From DATHSY01 sp046729855 (GTDB taxonomy: Bacteria; Actinomycetota; UBA4738; HRBIN12), in NCBI GenBank assembly GCA_046729855.1, contig JBKPHM010000012.1:48289-112288 (forward strand): a DNA stretch of 64,000 nt, given 5' to 3'. Under the pieces are notes generated by a model. It was not told the origin of the DNA, searched no databases, and worked only from the letters and a program-made list of their open reading frames with translations. This document shows, one piece after another, positions 8,045-17,201 of the stretch. The first letter of the stretch is position 1; each line of letters starts with the position of its first letter. The position numbers were made by a program, and so were the translations under genes.

Positions 8045-8137
8045 ATGAAGAAGTACATCAATCGTTTCGTCGGTTTCCTCGGATGGCTCGCGGTCCTGCT
8101 GATGGCCGCCAGCGCCGGGTGGAAGCCGGGCAAGTGA
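8045..8137 (+). CDS. 30-aa secreted-peptide-like small ORF
   Basis: This 30-codon ORF has an excellent ribosome-binding site (ACGGAGGTGAA) just upstream. The peptide starts with a positively charged MKKYINR. It continues with a hydrophobic segment (FVGFLGWLAVLLM), then AASAGWKPGK. The order of charge, hydrophobic core and an AxA-like site followed by a short polar tail resembles a signal peptide that could release a GWKPGK-type hexapeptide; it could equally be a small membrane protein. It is divergent from the DUF5317/histidine-kinase operon. No family is recognised. Confidence 0.5.
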   Translation: MKKYINRFVGFLGWLAVLLMAASAGWKPGK

Positions 8138-8337
8138 TCTTCGCTCCCGGCCCGTCGCCGGTCGCGTAGGAGCGGTCGGCGGCGGGTCTTCGGCTTTCCG
8201 GGGGTCGTCACCCACACCCACCTCGTCAGCGAATGTGCTCGCGATCCGCTGATCCTGCCCGTGGTTGGCACGTTGGTTGTTCGGCGATTCGCGCGCCGGC
8301 GAGTAAGCCCACCGCAATACGAAGCCTGCAAGCGCTG

Positions 8338-8412
8338 TGGGCCGGGCAGGATTCGAACCCGCGACACGAGGGTTAAAAGCCCCCTGCTCTGACCAGACTG
8401 AGCTACCGGCCC
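8338..8412 (-). tRNA. tRNA-Lys (TTT)
   Basis: A complete cloverleaf folds on the minus strand. The acceptor GGGCCGG pairs with CCGGCCC, the anticodon loop CTTTTAA gives TTT, and the T arm is CGGG-TTCGAAT-CCTG. The discriminator is A. A longer open frame through this tRNA into the downstream SIMPL gene is not coding. Confidence 0.95.
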
Positions 8413-8486
8413 TCGACATCCGAGTGTACGTCGGGAACTTCGCGCGACCGCCATGCCGTCCAAGGCGCCGGCGAAGGAGGAGAACC

Positions 8487-9218
8487 ATGCGCGGCAAGAC
8501 GACATGGGGCGTTGCGGGTCTGGTCCTGGGCCTGGCCCTCGCGCTCTCGGCACCGTCGTTCGGGCAGACGACGCCGCCCTCGAATGGCGACGGCGAGCAC
8601 GCGAGGACCGTGACTGTGACCGGCAGCGCGACGATCCGCACGGCCCCCGACGAAGCCGTGATTACGCTCGGTGTGCAGACGGAGGCCGAGACCGCAGAGG
8701 CAGCGATGCGCGAGAACGCGGCTCGGCTGACCGACGTGATCGCAGCGCTGTTGGACGCGGGAGTCCGCGAGGAAGACATCGCGACGGCGTGGGTGAGCCT
8801 CTACCCACGAACGAGCAGCGACGGCGTGGCCGTGATCGGGTACACGGCCGACAACTCGGTGAACGTCACGATCCGCGACATGGGTCGGATCGGTCGGGTG
8901 ATCGATCGCGCGGTCGCCGCCGGCGCGAACCTGTCCAGCGGCATCTCGTTCCAGCTCTCGGATGAGAGCCGCGGCGTCGAGCAGGCCCTCGCGGACGCGG
9001 TCGGGGACGCCCGTTCGAAGGCGCAGGCCCTGGCCGACGCGGGTGACGACAGCCTCGGCGCGATCGTCAGCGTGTCCGAGACCGGCGGCTACGTCCAGCC
9101 GCCCGTGTACTACGACGACGGGATGTACGCAGGTGCCGAGGCGGCGGCTCCGACGCCTCTCTCGCCCCCGACGCTCGAGAGCCAGATGACGGTCACCGTC
9201 ACGTGGCAGCTCGTGTGA
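8487..9218 (+). CDS. Secreted SIMPL-domain (DUF541) protein
   Basis: This 243-residue protein has a signal peptide (about 1-26, GLVLGLALALSAPSFG) and one SIMPL/DUF541 domain. The domain begins with the hallmark TVTVTGSATIRTAPDEAVITLGVQ and ends with MTVTVTWQL. Intermediate features are YTADNSVNVTIRD and ALADAVGDARSKAQALA, as in the YggE family. The ATG at 8487 has the strong site GGAGGAG just upstream. Family members are periplasmic or cell-surface proteins linked loosely to stress tolerance; the exact role is not known. Confidence 0.9.
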   Translation: MRGKTTWGVAGLVLGLALALSAPSFGQTTPPSNGDGEHARTVTVTGSATIRTAPDEAVITLGVQTEAETAEAAMRENAARLTDVIAALLDAGVREEDIATAWVSLYPRTSSDGVAVIGYTADNSVNVTIRDMGRIGRVIDRAVAAGANLSSGISFQLSDESRGVEQALADAVGDARSKAQALADAGDDSLGAIVSVSETGGYVQPPVYYDDGMYAGAEAAAPTPLSPPTLESQMTVTVTWQLV

Positions 9219-9242
9219 GCGGCCCGTGCCGGCCGGACGCAT

Positions 9243-10862
9243 TCATCCCGCGTCCGGCCGGTACCGGTTCGTGATCGGCATCCGCCGGTCCCGCCCGAAC
9301 GCCTTCGGCGTGATCTTCACGCCCGGCGGCGCCTGGCGGCGCTTGTACTCGGCGCGGTCGATCATCGTGACCACTTTTTCGACAAGGACGGCGTCGCCGC
9401 CCGACGCCACGATGTCCTCGGGCGAGCGATCGTCCTCGACGTAGGCCTCGACGATCGGGTCGAGCACCTCGTACGGCGGCAGGCTGTCGGTGTCCTTCTG
9501 GCCGGGACGCAGCTCGGCCGAGGGCGGCTTGTCGATCACGCGCTGCGGGATGGGGGCGGGGGGATGCGAGTTGCGCCACCGGACCAGGTCATAGACGAGC
9601 ATCTTCGGAACGTCCTTGATCGGCGCGAAGCCGCCCGCCATGTCGCCGTACAGCGTGGCATAGCCAACCGCGTACTCGGTCTTGTTGCCGGTCGCGAGCA
9701 CCATCGATCCGAACCGATTCGACAGCGCCATGACGAGGTTGCCGCGGATCCGAGACTGGATGTTCTCCTCGGCCACCCCCTCCTGCGTCCCCTCGAACAC
9801 CGGCTCCAGCGCGCGACGGTAGGCGGCGAAGGTCTCGTCGATGCCGATCACGTCGACCTGGATCCCGAGCCGGTGGCCGATCTCGGTCGCGTCCTCGACG
9901 CTCTCGGGCGACGAGTACGGCGAGGGCATCGCGATTGCGCGCACCGCGTCGCGTCCGAGCGCGTCGGTTGCAAGCGCTGCGACGAGCGCGGAGTCGATGC
10001 CACCGCTCAGCGCGAGAACGACGTCTCGGAAGCCGTTCTTGCGGACGTAGTCGGCGATCCCCAGCTGGAGCGCGGCGTAGACCTCGGCCGGGCCCTCCGG
10101 CCACGGGTCGCGCGGATCCGCGCGAGAGGCGTCGCCGTCGATCTCGACGACCAGAAGGTCCTCCTCGAACATCGCTGCGTGGTGCGCCGGCTCGCCGTTC
10201 GGCGCCACCACGACGGAGCCGCCGTCGAAGACCAGCTCGTCCTGTCCTCCGACCGCGTTGACGTACACGATCCACGAGGCCGTCTCGAGCGCGCGGGCGC
10301 GGCAGATCTCGAGCCGCTCGAGCACCTTGCCGCGGTGGTAGGGCGAGCCGTTGATGTTGAGGATCACGTCGGTGCCTTCGCGCGCGTACGCGTCGAACGG
10401 CGGGCCCGGCCACCAGGCGTCCTCACAGACCGACAGCCCGAGCGCCGACGACGACAGCCGGACGCTGCAGGACGCGTCGCCCGGCACGAAGTACCGCTTC
10501 TCGTCGAAGACCCCGTAGTTCGGCAGCTTCACCTTGGCGTACCGGGCTTCGACGCGACCGCCGCGAAGTAGGGCGGCCGAGTTGTGCAGCCCGACGTCGG
10601 TGCGATCGACGAAGCCCGACATGACGGCGCATCCGTCCGCGGTCCGGCGCGCGAGCTCGTCGAGCGCCTCGAGGTTGTCTTCGACGAACGATGGGCGCAG
10701 CACGAGGTCCTCGGGCGGGTAGCCCGTGATCGCGAGCTCCGGGACGCAGACGACATCGGCGCGCGCATCGGTCGCCTCCTTGGCGACGACCGCGATGCGC
10801 TCGACGTTGCCAGGGAGGTCGCCGACGGTCGTGTTGATCTGTCCGAGCGCGATGCGGACCAC
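9243..10862 (-). CDS. nadE: Glutamine-dependent NAD+ synthetase
   Basis: This 539-residue two-domain enzyme makes NAD+ from deamido-NAD+, ATP and glutamine-derived ammonia. The N-terminal nitrilase-type amidase carries the Glu-Lys-Cys triad at E42, K112 and C146 (VCEDAWW). The C-terminal ATP-pyrophosphatase domain has the P-loop LALSGGIDSALVAALA and TGNKTEYAVGYATLYGDMAGG. Both domains are complete. The GTG start at 10862 is preceded by TAGGCT 6 nt upstream, so the mRNA is probably leaderless. It converges on the SIMPL gene with a 24-bp gap. Confidence 0.96.
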   Translation of the reverse strand: MVRIALGQINTTVGDLPGNVERIAVVAKEATDARADVVCVPELAITGYPPEDLVLRPSFVEDNLEALDELARRTADGCAVMSGFVDRTDVGLHNSAALLRGGRVEARYAKVKLPNYGVFDEKRYFVPGDASCSVRLSSSALGLSVCEDAWWPGPPFDAYAREGTDVILNINGSPYHRGKVLERLEICRARALETASWIVYVNAVGGQDELVFDGGSVVVAPNGEPAHHAAMFEEDLLVVEIDGDASRADPRDPWPEGPAEVYAALQLGIADYVRKNGFRDVVLALSGGIDSALVAALATDALGRDAVRAIAMPSPYSSPESVEDATEIGHRLGIQVDVIGIDETFAAYRRALEPVFEGTQEGVAEENIQSRIRGNLVMALSNRFGSMVLATGNKTEYAVGYATLYGDMAGGFAPIKDVPKMLVYDLVRWRNSHPPAPIPQRVIDKPPSAELRPGQKDTDSLPPYEVLDPIVEAYVEDDRSPEDIVASGGDAVLVEKVVTMIDRAEYKRRQAPPGVKITPKAFGRDRRMPITNRYRPDAG

Positions 10863-10868
10863 CGAGAG

Positions 10869-10874
10869 AGCCTA
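10869..10874 (-). promoter_or_regulatory. -10 box of nadE
   Basis: TAGGCT on the minus strand, 6 nt before the GTG at 10862. The transcript would begin at the start codon. Confidence 0.45.
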
Positions 10875-10901
10875 ACGGCACCGCAGCGGCCCGGTGCGCT
10901 G

Positions 10902-11372
10902 CTACTCGAGCCCGCCGATGTCCACGTGGTACGCCTCGTACACCAGGTCGGCCCCGTGCTGGCGATGACGCACGATCTCGCCGAGCAGGCGTTGGACGTC
11001 GTCCCGCGCGTCGTCGACGGGCCATTCGTCACCGACGCCGTCCGTCTCGAGGCGCTCCGCGAGCCGGCGGGTCCGTTCGCGCATCCCCGGGTGGTCGGCG
11101 CGAAGCGCCTCGATCTGTCTGGCCAAACGCGGCGCGCGGGACTGGATCTCGTCGTAGAGGCCGCCGACGCGCTCCGTGCCCTCGATGTGTGCGTCGATCG
11201 TCGCCAGAAGGCCATGGAGGTGCTTGGCCACGTCGGCCGTCCACGATTCGAGCCGGCCGACGGCCGGGCTGGAGATCGCCTCCTCCACGTCGACGAGCGA
11301 TCGGCGTAGGTCCGCCCGTCTGCGCTTGGCGTCCCAAAGTGCCTGCGTGTATGCGTCGTCCAGGTCGCTCAT
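10902..11372 (-). CDS. Helical protein of unknown function (156 aa)
   Basis: This 156-residue, mostly helical, charged cytoplasmic protein is unfamiliar at the domain level. The ending ADLVYEAYHVDIGGLE reads like a conserved C-terminal tag, and scattered histidines (HLHG, DAHIEG, DHPGM, RHRQHGAD) are compatible with a hemerythrin-like four-helix bundle. I cannot place a full metal-binding set. The ATG at 11372 has GGGAGGG upstream. It lies 39 bp from nadE on the same strand and may share expression with it. Confidence 0.6.
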   Translation of the reverse strand: MSDLDDAYTQALWDAKRRRADLRRSLVDVEEAISSPAVGRLESWTADVAKHLHGLLATIDAHIEGTERVGGLYDEIQSRAPRLARQIEALRADHPGMRERTRRLAERLETDGVGDEWPVDDARDDVQRLLGEIVRHRQHGADLVYEAYHVDIGGLE

Positions 11373-11476
11373 CCCGCCCTCCCTCGGGGAAGGAAGGGAG
11401 TCTAGGGAGTCGGCTCCTCGCGCGCCAGTCGTCGCTTCCGGCTAGCGCCGTCGGCGGAGCTATCCCGGATGGACGT

Positions 11477-14400
11477 TCACCGCGGGGACGTCAGGAACGT
11501 GCGGGCCCGGGTCGCGGAGACGATATTGCCTTTTTCTTCGTACGCGGCGAAGGCCTCCTTTGCGGCCACGAGCGCCTCGTCGATCCGCCCGCCAGCCTCC
11601 AGGACCTCGGCCAGGTCGAGGAAGGTATCACCCTGCACGTTGAGATCATCCGTCTTTCGGGCGAGTTCGACGGCCTCGCGGATCAGAGCCTCCCCACGGT
11701 TGGCGTCTCCGGTCGCGACGTGCACCTTTCCGGACACGCAACGCCACCACACCTGCGAGGCGATGTCATCGGCCGCGGCCATGGTCCGACAGTCCTCGGC
11801 GTACCTCGCCGCATCCTCGTACCGCCCTTGTCGTAAGAGGGCCTCTGCCAGCTCGCCTGCGATGGTCGATACGTAGTTATGATCGCCCATGGCGCCAAGC
11901 GTCTCGTACGCCGGCAGGAGTTGACGCTCCGCCGCCGCCGGGTCGTTCGCGATGAGCTCGACCATGCCTGCGTCGAGCGCAGAGATCGCGGCGTGGCGTC
12001 TCCACCCGAGTTCCTCGAGCAGGGTCCTGCCGCGCCGATACCTCTCACGCGCTCGGTCGAAGAACCCTTGCATCGCATCGAGCTGCGCAAGTGCGTTGAG
12101 GGCATCGGCTTCCGTCTTGCGGTCCGCTCCGGCGGCTGCGAGGATCTCCTCGCATCGCTCGATCGCCTCGGTCACCGGTACCGGTCCGTACAGAGCGCAC
12201 ATCGCCAGCCAGGGCAGCGCTCTCGTCTGGGTCGCGTGATCGCCCGCTGCCCGCGCCGTCTCGATCAGCCGGACCACGGCCTGCTCGGCAGCCCTCCAGT
12301 GGTACGCCGAGCCGTGGACGAACCAGATCAGCCGCCAGGCACGAAGGAGCCCGTCGAACGCCTCGCGACGCTCGAGAACGCGCACTGCGGCTTCCGCTTC
12401 GCTCAGCAGTTCGTCTTCGGAGCCTTTGCCATCGTTCAGGTACTGCATCTCGAGACCCACGAGTCGAGCCGCGATGGCGGTCGCTTCGTCTGCGAGCGAC
12501 GCAGCTTCCTCGGATGCTCGGGCGATCGCGGCGTCGGCCATCTGCTGCTCTCCCTGTTCGAAGAGCGCCTCTCCGGCCAACAGCAGAAGCGTCGGGCGTC
12601 GGGTGTCGTCGTTCGGGAGCACCGAAGCCGCTCGCTGGAGGAGCGACCCGGCGGCCGGCACGTCGCCTCGGGCGAGCGCCCGACGCCCCGCAGACTCGAG
12701 ATACGCCCCTGCCCGCAGACCAACGCGCCTCGTTCGATCGTCGATCGGTCCCAGCTGGGCCCGAATCAGGAACGCCTGTTCGAGGTGATAGCCCCGGATC
12801 TCCTCGTACTCCATCACGCGGTCCGACGCGACCTCCTCGAGCCAGTCGACGAACCGCTCGTGCAGCTCCGCCCGCAGCCGCTTCAGCAGCCCGTGGTAGG
12901 CCGCGTCCCTGATGAGGATGTGGATGAAGCGGAATGTCTCCTGACCGACGAGCGTTGACTCCTCTGGTCGGATGAGCTCCTTCTGCGTCAGCGAGCCAAG
13001 GCCCGATCCGACGTAGGGGCGAACGCCTTCCGGCGAAAGCGCCTCGACCGCACCGCGGAAGAACACCTGTCCCACGACGGCACTTCTGTCGATGACCGTC
13101 CGATCTATGCTGCTCAGCCGATCGAGACGTGCCGAGAGGAGCGCCGAGATCGAGGGCGGGATCTCTAGCTTCGCGTCGGCGGGCAGCGTCCATCTACCCG
13201 AGTCGTCGACCACCAGCACGCCGTCGTTGATCAACATCGAGAGCATCTGCTCGACGAAGAGGGGATTGCCCTGCGCAGCCTCGATGATCGCCCGTCGGGC
13301 TCGTTCATCGAAGGAGGCCGTGCCGAGAAGATTCTCGATGACGGCGGCCGTCTCGCTCGTCGTCAGGGGCCCGAGGACGATGGGCCCCACGTTGTCGCGC
13401 TCCAGGATCCACTCCGCATGATCCTCCAGGAGCTCGGGACGCGACGAGCAGACGACGACCACTGGCGCCCGCGCGTTTTCGACGGCTGTCTTCAGGAGCT
13501 CGAGAAACGTCGCCTCGGCCCAATGGATGTCGTCGATCACCACGACCGCCGGCCTCGGCGTCGCGAGGATTTCGAGGAGCCGCCCGACGGCCCACGTGAT
13601 CTCGCTAACCGGGAATGCGGCGTCGGAGAGCCCGATGGCCGCCGAGATCCGCTCGGCCACGTCCGTAGCCTCGGCGCCGACGAGGACCGAGAGCTTGTTG
13701 CGCGCATCCTCGAGGGGATCGTCGTCGTCGATCCCCGCCGCGTCGCGCGTGATCTCGGCCAGAGGCCAGAACGTGATGCCGTCGCCGTAGGACAGACAGT
13801 GTCCTCTCAGCGTCGTGACCCTGCCGCGGACGCGAGAGAGGAACTCGTGCAACAGGCGTGACTTCCCCACACCGGCTGGTCCGAACACGGTTAGGAGCTG
13901 CGCTCGCTGCTCCGTCTCGGCCGCGTCGAGCCCTCGTATCAGGGCAGCCAGCTCGCTGGCTCGACCGACCATCGGCGAGTCCAGCCGTCGGGCGACGCCT
14001 TCCCGAAGCGTCACGGACCGCAACCGGTACGCGCGGACCGGTTCGACCTTTCCCTTCAGCTCCAAGGGTGCCACCGGTTCGACCTCGACCGCGTCGCCCA
14101 CGAGCCGGTGGGTCGACTCCCCGATCAGGATCTCGAGGGTGGGCGCGGCCTGCTCCAGCCGGGCGGCCGTATTGACCGTATCGCCGGTCACCAGCCGCTG
14201 GCCTTCCGAGACATCGCCCGCGACCACCTCTCCGGTGTTCACGCCCGTGCGGTTCTCCAGCCGAACCCCCCACGTGGCCTCGAGGCGCTCGTTGACCCTC
14301 TCGAGGGTCAGCTTCATCTCATGGGCTGCCCGGACGGCCCTCAGCGCGTCGTCCTCGTGCAGCCTGGGGAGTCCGAACACGGCCATGATCGCGTCGCCGA

Positions 14401-14656
14401 TGTACTTCTCGACGGTGCCGCCGTGGCGCTCGAGGACGGCTCGCATCTCGTTGAAATAGACGTTCAGGACCTCACGGAGCGACTCGGTATCGAGTCGCTC
14501 ACCGAGGCTCGTCGAGCCCTTCAGGTCGCTGAACACAACGGTGACGGTCCTGCGAACCTCGACGGCTGTCTCTTCCGGGGCGAGCCGCCTCCCGCAGATC
14601 CCGCACAGCCGGAAGCGGTCGGGGTTCTCCTCGCCACAGTTCGGACAGATCTGCAC
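11477..14656 (-). CDS. Adenylate cyclase-ATPase-TPR signalling protein
   Basis: This 1059-residue protein starts with a zinc ribbon (CPNCGEENP...CGICGRRL). A class III nucleotide cyclase domain follows (about 35-210): metal aspartates in TVVFSDLKGSTS and YIGDAIMAVFG, and the catalytic Asn/Arg in GDTVNTAARLEQA. Next is a STAND-like AAA ATPase with Walker A GPAGVGKSRLL and Walker B VVVIDDIHWAE. The C-terminal 450 residues are TPR-like helical repeats. The cyclase residues look intact, so cAMP production controlled by the ATPase/TPR part is likely. GTG start at 14656; a secreted-protein gene lies 22 bp upstream. Confidence 0.9.
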   Translation of the reverse strand: MQICPNCGEENPDRFRLCGICGRRLAPEETAVEVRRTVTVVFSDLKGSTSLGERLDTESLREVLNVYFNEMRAVLERHGGTVEKYIGDAIMAVFGLPRLHEDDALRAVRAAHEMKLTLERVNERLEATWGVRLENRTGVNTGEVVAGDVSEGQRLVTGDTVNTAARLEQAAPTLEILIGESTHRLVGDAVEVEPVAPLELKGKVEPVRAYRLRSVTLREGVARRLDSPMVGRASELAALIRGLDAAETEQRAQLLTVFGPAGVGKSRLLHEFLSRVRGRVTTLRGHCLSYGDGITFWPLAEITRDAAGIDDDDPLEDARNKLSVLVGAEATDVAERISAAIGLSDAAFPVSEITWAVGRLLEILATPRPAVVVIDDIHWAEATFLELLKTAVENARAPVVVVCSSRPELLEDHAEWILERDNVGPIVLGPLTTSETAAVIENLLGTASFDERARRAIIEAAQGNPLFVEQMLSMLINDGVLVVDDSGRWTLPADAKLEIPPSISALLSARLDRLSSIDRTVIDRSAVVGQVFFRGAVEALSPEGVRPYVGSGLGSLTQKELIRPEESTLVGQETFRFIHILIRDAAYHGLLKRLRAELHERFVDWLEEVASDRVMEYEEIRGYHLEQAFLIRAQLGPIDDRTRRVGLRAGAYLESAGRRALARGDVPAAGSLLQRAASVLPNDDTRRPTLLLLAGEALFEQGEQQMADAAIARASEEAASLADEATAIAARLVGLEMQYLNDGKGSEDELLSEAEAAVRVLERREAFDGLLRAWRLIWFVHGSAYHWRAAEQAVVRLIETARAAGDHATQTRALPWLAMCALYGPVPVTEAIERCEEILAAAGADRKTEADALNALAQLDAMQGFFDRARERYRRGRTLLEELGWRRHAAISALDAGMVELIANDPAAAERQLLPAYETLGAMGDHNYVSTIAGELAEALLRQGRYEDAARYAEDCRTMAAADDIASQVWWRCVSGKVHVATGDANRGEALIREAVELARKTDDLNVQGDTFLDLAEVLEAGGRIDEALVAAKEAFAAYEEKGNIVSATRARTFLTSPR

Positions 14657-14678
14657 GGGCCGTTCCTTCGTGGCCGAG

Positions 14679-15629
14679 CTAGCGGTGCTTGGGGTCCCCG
14701 GTCGCGCTCGTGATGACGGTCTCTACGATATCGCCAGTCTTGGTGCTCTTGACCGAGGCCATGCAGAACTTCTGGATGAGGTCCGTGCAGTCCGGGAACA
14801 GGAATACCCACTCGCCGTTCACCAGCGTGATCGGGCTGTTGTTCCACGACTTGATGAAGGAAGGCGGCGACGTGGCGCCAGCGGCTGCCGGGACGGCTCC
14901 GCACACGCGGTAGGACACGTTGCCGCGGTCCTCGGCTTCCTTGCGCCATGCCTTCGTGATGCGAGCGGTCGCCGTGATCGTGCCGGACGTGGTGCCCGCG
15001 ATCCCCTCGTCCACGGTCCATGTGACGGCCGCGTGGAAGAAGGGATCCACGAACGAACCCACGCTGCAGTTCGGGTCGTCGTCGATGCCGTTCGCGAGCG
15101 TCACCAACGCGTTCGTCGGGTTCGTGAAGCGAATGTGTTGGAAGGCGGTCCCGCTCGTCGGGAAGGTGGCGCTGCAGACCGCATTCTCGCCGCAGGCGTC
15201 GTCCCAGATCGTGAAGGGGTTGGAGTCGCCCGATTGTGCGTTCGGGGCCGTTGCCCGAAGCACGAAGTGACCCGATCGATCGACCGCCAGCCCCGGGAAC
15301 GTGGCGACGCCGTCAACGGCGCGGGCGGTGTTGTTCGAAAGCGTAGCTTTGGTCGTGTTGGTCGACAGCGTCAACGTCACGATCGCCCGGAAGCCGGGAT
15401 TCGCCATGCCGGGCGAGCTCTGGCATTCGACCCGCACCGGCGCACCGGCCTTGGTGAAGGGGACGCTCGTGATGGATGGTACGACGTTGTCTGCGGGCTG
15501 GGCCACGAAGACCAGCGAGCAGGCGGTCGCGGCACCGACACTCGGGCTTGCGAATACCGAGGCTACGACGAACATTGCCGTCATCGCGGCAACCCGGGCG
15601 AGTGTTGAACGGGCGGAACGTCGGCGCAT
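14679..15629 (-). CDS. Secreted protein of unknown function
   Basis: This 316-residue protein has a classic signal peptide: RRRSARS, a hydrophobic core (VAAMTAMFVVASVFASPS) and AGAATA-like cleavage. The mature part is threonine- and asparagine-rich and beta-like (VTLTLSTNTTKATLSNN), with several cysteines that could form disulfides (CGENAVC, DPNCSV, FPDCTDLIQKFC). Residue use is richer in Asn, Thr and Ile than in neighbouring genes. A good ribosome-binding site (GGAGAAG) precedes the ATG. It lies 22 bp upstream of the cyclase gene and may be co-transcribed. No family is recognised. Confidence 0.75.
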   Translation of the reverse strand: MRRRSARSTLARVAAMTAMFVVASVFASPSVGAATACSLVFVAQPADNVVPSITSVPFTKAGAPVRVECQSSPGMANPGFRAIVTLTLSTNTTKATLSNNTARAVDGVATFPGLAVDRSGHFVLRATAPNAQSGDSNPFTIWDDACGENAVCSATFPTSGTAFQHIRFTNPTNALVTLANGIDDDPNCSVGSFVDPFFHAAVTWTVDEGIAGTTSGTITATARITKAWRKEAEDRGNVSYRVCGAVPAAAGATSPPSFIKSWNNSPITLVNGEWVFLFPDCTDLIQKFCMASVKSTKTGDIVETVITSATGDPKHR

Positions 15630-15784
15630 CTACTTCTCCTCTCTGCGTTACGCACGGCGACAGTGGCCCCCACCGTCGGTCATTCGGCCTACGACGAAGG
15701 CAGGAAAGCATCGCCCGTTTAGGGCACGGGCGTCAATCCCCCGAATGGCCATTGCCGTGCAACCCCCCCGAGGAACAGCCGTCG

Positions 15785-17113
15785 CTAGAGGATCGGCAGG
15801 TAGCGCTCCAGCTCGTACGGGCTCACGTAGGACCTGAACGAGGCCCATTCCTCCCGCTTGTTGCGGATCAGGAACTCGTGCACGTGCTCGCCCAGCGCGT
15901 CGCGGAGCACCTTCGAATCGCCAGCGATCTGGATCGCCTCGTACAGGTCCTCCGGCAGCGACCGGATCCCGGCGGCCCGGCGCTCCTCGTCGGTCATCTC
16001 GTAGATGTTGTTCGAGGCCTCCGGCGGGAGCTCGTACTCGCCCTCGATCCCAGCGAGGCCAGCGGCGAGCATCGAGGCGAACGCCAGATACGGGTTGCAC
16101 GCCGGGTCTGGAGAGCGGTACTCGATCCGGGTGGCGCCCTCCTTGCCCGGCTTGTACATCGGCACGCGCACGAGCGCGCTGCGATTGCGCCGCGCCCAGC
16201 ACACGTACACGGGCGCCTCGTAGCCCGGCACCAGGCGCTTGTAGGAGTTCACCCACTGGTTGGTCACCAGCGTGATCTCGGGGGCGTGCGCGAGGATGCC
16301 GGCGACATACCTCTTCGCCACGCTCGAGAGGTGGTACTCGTCCGCCTCCTCGAAGAACGCGTTGCGGTCTCCGGTGAAGAGGGACTGGTGCGTATGCATG
16401 CCGCTGCCGTTCACGCCGGCGACGGGCTTGGGCATGAACGTCGCGTAGATGCCGAACTCCTGCGCGACCTCCTTCACCGTCAACCGGTACGCCATCACAT
16501 TGTCGGCCATCGTGAGCGCGTCGGTGTAGCGGAGGTCGATCTCGTGCTGGCTCGGAGCGACCTCGTGGTGCACGTACTCGACGGGGACGCCCATTGACTC
16601 GAGGTATGTAACCGTCCGCTTGCGCCAGTCGGTGGCGACGTCGAGCGGGGTCTCGTCGAAGTAGCCGCTCTGGTCGAGGAACCTCGGATCTTCCAGGCTC
16701 CGGAAGTAGAAGTACTCGAGCTCTGGCCCGACGTAGAACGTGTAGCCGAGCTCGGCGGCCCGCTTCACCTGCCGCTTCAGCACGAACCGGGGGTCGCCAT
16801 CGAACGCGGTCCCGTCTGGGTTGTACACGTCGCAGAACATCCGCGCGACCTGCGCCTCGGTCTTCCACGGGATCAGCTGGAACGTGCTTGCGTCCGGGAC
16901 CGCGACCATGTCGGACTCCTGGATCCGGCTGAACCCGTCGATCGACGAGCCGTCGAACCCCATGCCCTCGGCGAACGCGCCCTCGAGCTCCTGCGACGTG
17001 ATCGTGAACGCCTTCAGGAACCCAAGAACGTCGGTGAACCACAGGCGGATGAACCTGATCCCGCGCTCCTCGACGGTGCGCAACACGTACTCGGCTTCGG
17101 CGGGAAGCGTCAC
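15785..17113 (-). CDS. Glutamine synthetase, GSI-alpha type
   Basis: This 442-residue type I glutamine synthetase makes glutamine from glutamate, ammonia and ATP. Signatures are GMGFDGSSIDGFSRIQESDM, GPELEYFYF, HHEVAPSQHEIDLRY and GSGMHTHQSLF. It lacks the extra insert and the YDLPPEE adenylylation loop; the matching region reads NNIYEMTDEE, as in GSI-alpha enzymes such as Bacillus GlnA and actinobacterial GlnA2. It should therefore not be a GlnE target. The GTG at 17113 has TACGCT 7 nt upstream (leaderless). Glutamate/amine ligases of the same fold are an alternative. Confidence 0.92.
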   Translation of the reverse strand: MTLPAEAEYVLRTVEERGIRFIRLWFTDVLGFLKAFTITSQELEGAFAEGMGFDGSSIDGFSRIQESDMVAVPDASTFQLIPWKTEAQVARMFCDVYNPDGTAFDGDPRFVLKRQVKRAAELGYTFYVGPELEYFYFRSLEDPRFLDQSGYFDETPLDVATDWRKRTVTYLESMGVPVEYVHHEVAPSQHEIDLRYTDALTMADNVMAYRLTVKEVAQEFGIYATFMPKPVAGVNGSGMHTHQSLFTGDRNAFFEEADEYHLSSVAKRYVAGILAHAPEITLVTNQWVNSYKRLVPGYEAPVYVCWARRNRSALVRVPMYKPGKEGATRIEYRSPDPACNPYLAFASMLAAGLAGIEGEYELPPEASNNIYEMTDEERRAAGIRSLPEDLYEAIQIAGDSKVLRDALGEHVHEFLIRNKREEWASFRSYVSPYELERYLPIL

Positions 17114-17120
17114 GGCGCGA

Positions 17121-17126
17121 AGCGTA
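17121..17126 (-). promoter_or_regulatory. -10 box of GSI-alpha gene
   Basis: TACGCT on the minus strand, 7 nt before the GTG at 17113; a leaderless layout identical to many others in this window. Confidence 0.45.
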
Positions 17127-17201
17127 GCCCAGCGGTCCGCGCGGCGTCGTTACGCGCCCGTTAAATCCGGGCGGCAGGGGACGACCGTTCGACCCGGCTG
17201 C

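Noticed and set aside
8337..8486. N-terminal extension of the SIMPL gene through tRNA-Lys
   Set aside because: The extension is antisense to a complete tRNA and removes the signal peptide from the N terminus; ATG 8487 has a strong ribosome-binding site.
15785..17113. Adenylylation site in the GSI-alpha synthetase
   Set aside because: The NNIYEMTDEE segment has a tyrosine, but the surrounding YDLPPEE consensus is absent and this form is typical of non-adenylylated GSI-alpha.
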